From contig JAIOQD010000119.1 of the NCBI GenBank assembly GCA_021413595.1, positions 1 to 6,125 of the forward strand: a stretch of DNA of 6,125 nt, given 5' to 3'. Below are positions 5,817-6,125 of this stretch, in pieces; position 1 is the stretch's first letter; the number at the start of each line of letters is the position of its first letter. A program made the position numbers and the translations under genes. Source of the stretch: Bacteroidota bacterium (lineage in GTDB: Bacteria > Bacteroidota > Bacteroidia > 2-12-FULL-35-15). A model generated the notes under the pieces. That model did no database searches. It had not been told where the DNA came from and saw nothing but the letters and a program-made list of their open reading frames with translations.

Positions 5817-6035
5817 ATGAATCCAGAACAATTAAAACAAATGGTTAAATGGCTAAATCTCCAGATTCAACATTTGACTGACTCTATAAAGGAAGCCCAT
5901 CAATCAAACAATTACGGCAGGGCAATACAATATGAAGGAATGCGTGATGCTTTTGAGAAATTTCTAACCAAGTTTACTAGCACCAAGGAAAAAAAAGAAA
6001 AAATCAGCAATAATCAACCAAAAACTACCACCTAA
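5817..6035 (+). CDS. Small helical protein of unknown function, first of a tandem pair
   Basis: I do not recognise this 72-aa protein by family. It has no signal peptide or membrane segment and should be cytoplasmic. The sequence suggests two amphipathic helices: residues 3-28 (EQLKQMVKWLNLQIQHL...) and 33-53 (YGRAIQYEGMRDAFEKFLTKF). A Lys/Asn/Thr-rich, probably disordered tail follows. The central YEGMRDAF segment looks like the most conserved type of motif. The strongest evidence that it is a real gene is the neighbour: 11 bases after its TAA another ATG opens a frame with about 14 of 26 identical residues. ATG at 5817 is preceded by AT-rich sequence without a Shine-Dalgarno site, as is common in this phylum, and no clear -7 box was found. 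The function could be structural, regulatory or partner-binding; nothing in the window decides. Confidence 0.75.
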   Translation: MNPEQLKQMVKWLNLQIQHLTDSIKEAHQSNNYGRAIQYEGMRDAFEKFLTKFTSTKEKKEKISNNQPKTTT

Positions 6036-6046
6036 ATAACATCCCC

Positions 6047-6125
6047 ATGAAACCGGAACAAATACAACAAATGGTTCAATGGTTAAATCAGCAAGTTGTT
6101 CAATCAAATGAATCAATAAACGAAG
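6047..6125 (+). CDS. Paralog of the preceding small protein, truncated by the window end
   Basis: The frame opens at ATG 6047 and remains open to the last base, giving 26 complete codons (MKPEQIQQMVQWLNQQ...SINE). It aligns without gaps to the start of the 72-aa neighbour: P, E, Q, the QMV block, WLN, and the final S-I-x-E are shared, while several Lys are replaced by Gln. The 11-base spacing from the upstream stop implies one transcript. The rest of the gene lies outside the window, so its length and integrity are unknown. Confidence 0.75.
   Translation, partial: MKPEQIQQMVQWLNQQVVQSNESINE

Noticed and set aside
1..6125. CRISPR array or tRNA genes
   Set aside because: No regularly spaced direct repeats and no tRNA-like cloverleaf with GGTTCGA-type T-arm were seen on either strand.

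Overview
The window looks like chromosomal DNA from a member of the Bacteroidota. The sequence is AT-rich, Shine-Dalgarno sites are weak or absent, and the promoter motif of that phylum (-7 TAnnTTTG, with a TTTG -33 box where one can be found) occurs upstream of four genes. The intergenic gaps hold GC-rich or mirrored repeats of the sort scattered through Bacteroidota genomes. No transposase, integrase, phage gene, tRNA or CRISPR array is visible.

Layout, left to right: (1) a complete cation diffusion facilitator (CDF) metal transporter, + strand, 65-946. (2) A gap of about 310 bases with a degenerate repeat-like stretch, A-tracts, a possible terminator hairpin and a clear promoter. (3) rnpB, the RNA of ribonuclease P, 1258-1605, the best supported RNA gene. 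(4) A near-perfect 32-bp inverted repeat (1616-1724) whose T-rich right end also supplies the -33 box of the next promoter. (5) The E2 (lipoyl acyltransferase) subunit of a 2-oxo acid dehydrogenase complex, 1810-3135, without E1 or E3 partners nearby. (6) A repeat-packed gap, 3136-3396. (7) A 492-aa DUF2779-type protein, 3397-4875, starting at TTG. It joins a Cas4/RecB-like PD-(D/E)XK nuclease module with a four-cysteine pattern to a DEDD-type exonuclease-like module. (8) A convergent Nudix hydrolase of the CoA pyrophosphatase group, 4968-5618 on the - strand. (9) A divergent gap, then two tandem paralogous small genes, the first complete (72 aa) and the second cut by the window end.

The genes do not form a pathway or one operon. 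Each appears to have its own promoter and they read as unrelated units: metal homeostasis, RNA processing, central or branched-chain carbon metabolism, a putative nucleic-acid enzyme and nucleotide/CoA housekeeping. The parts most worth a second look are the two-nuclease DUF2779 protein bracketed by inverted copies of a 52-53 bp repeat, the way these repeats contribute a stop codon, a protein tail and a promoter box to neighbouring genes, and the tandem family of small helical proteins at the right edge.
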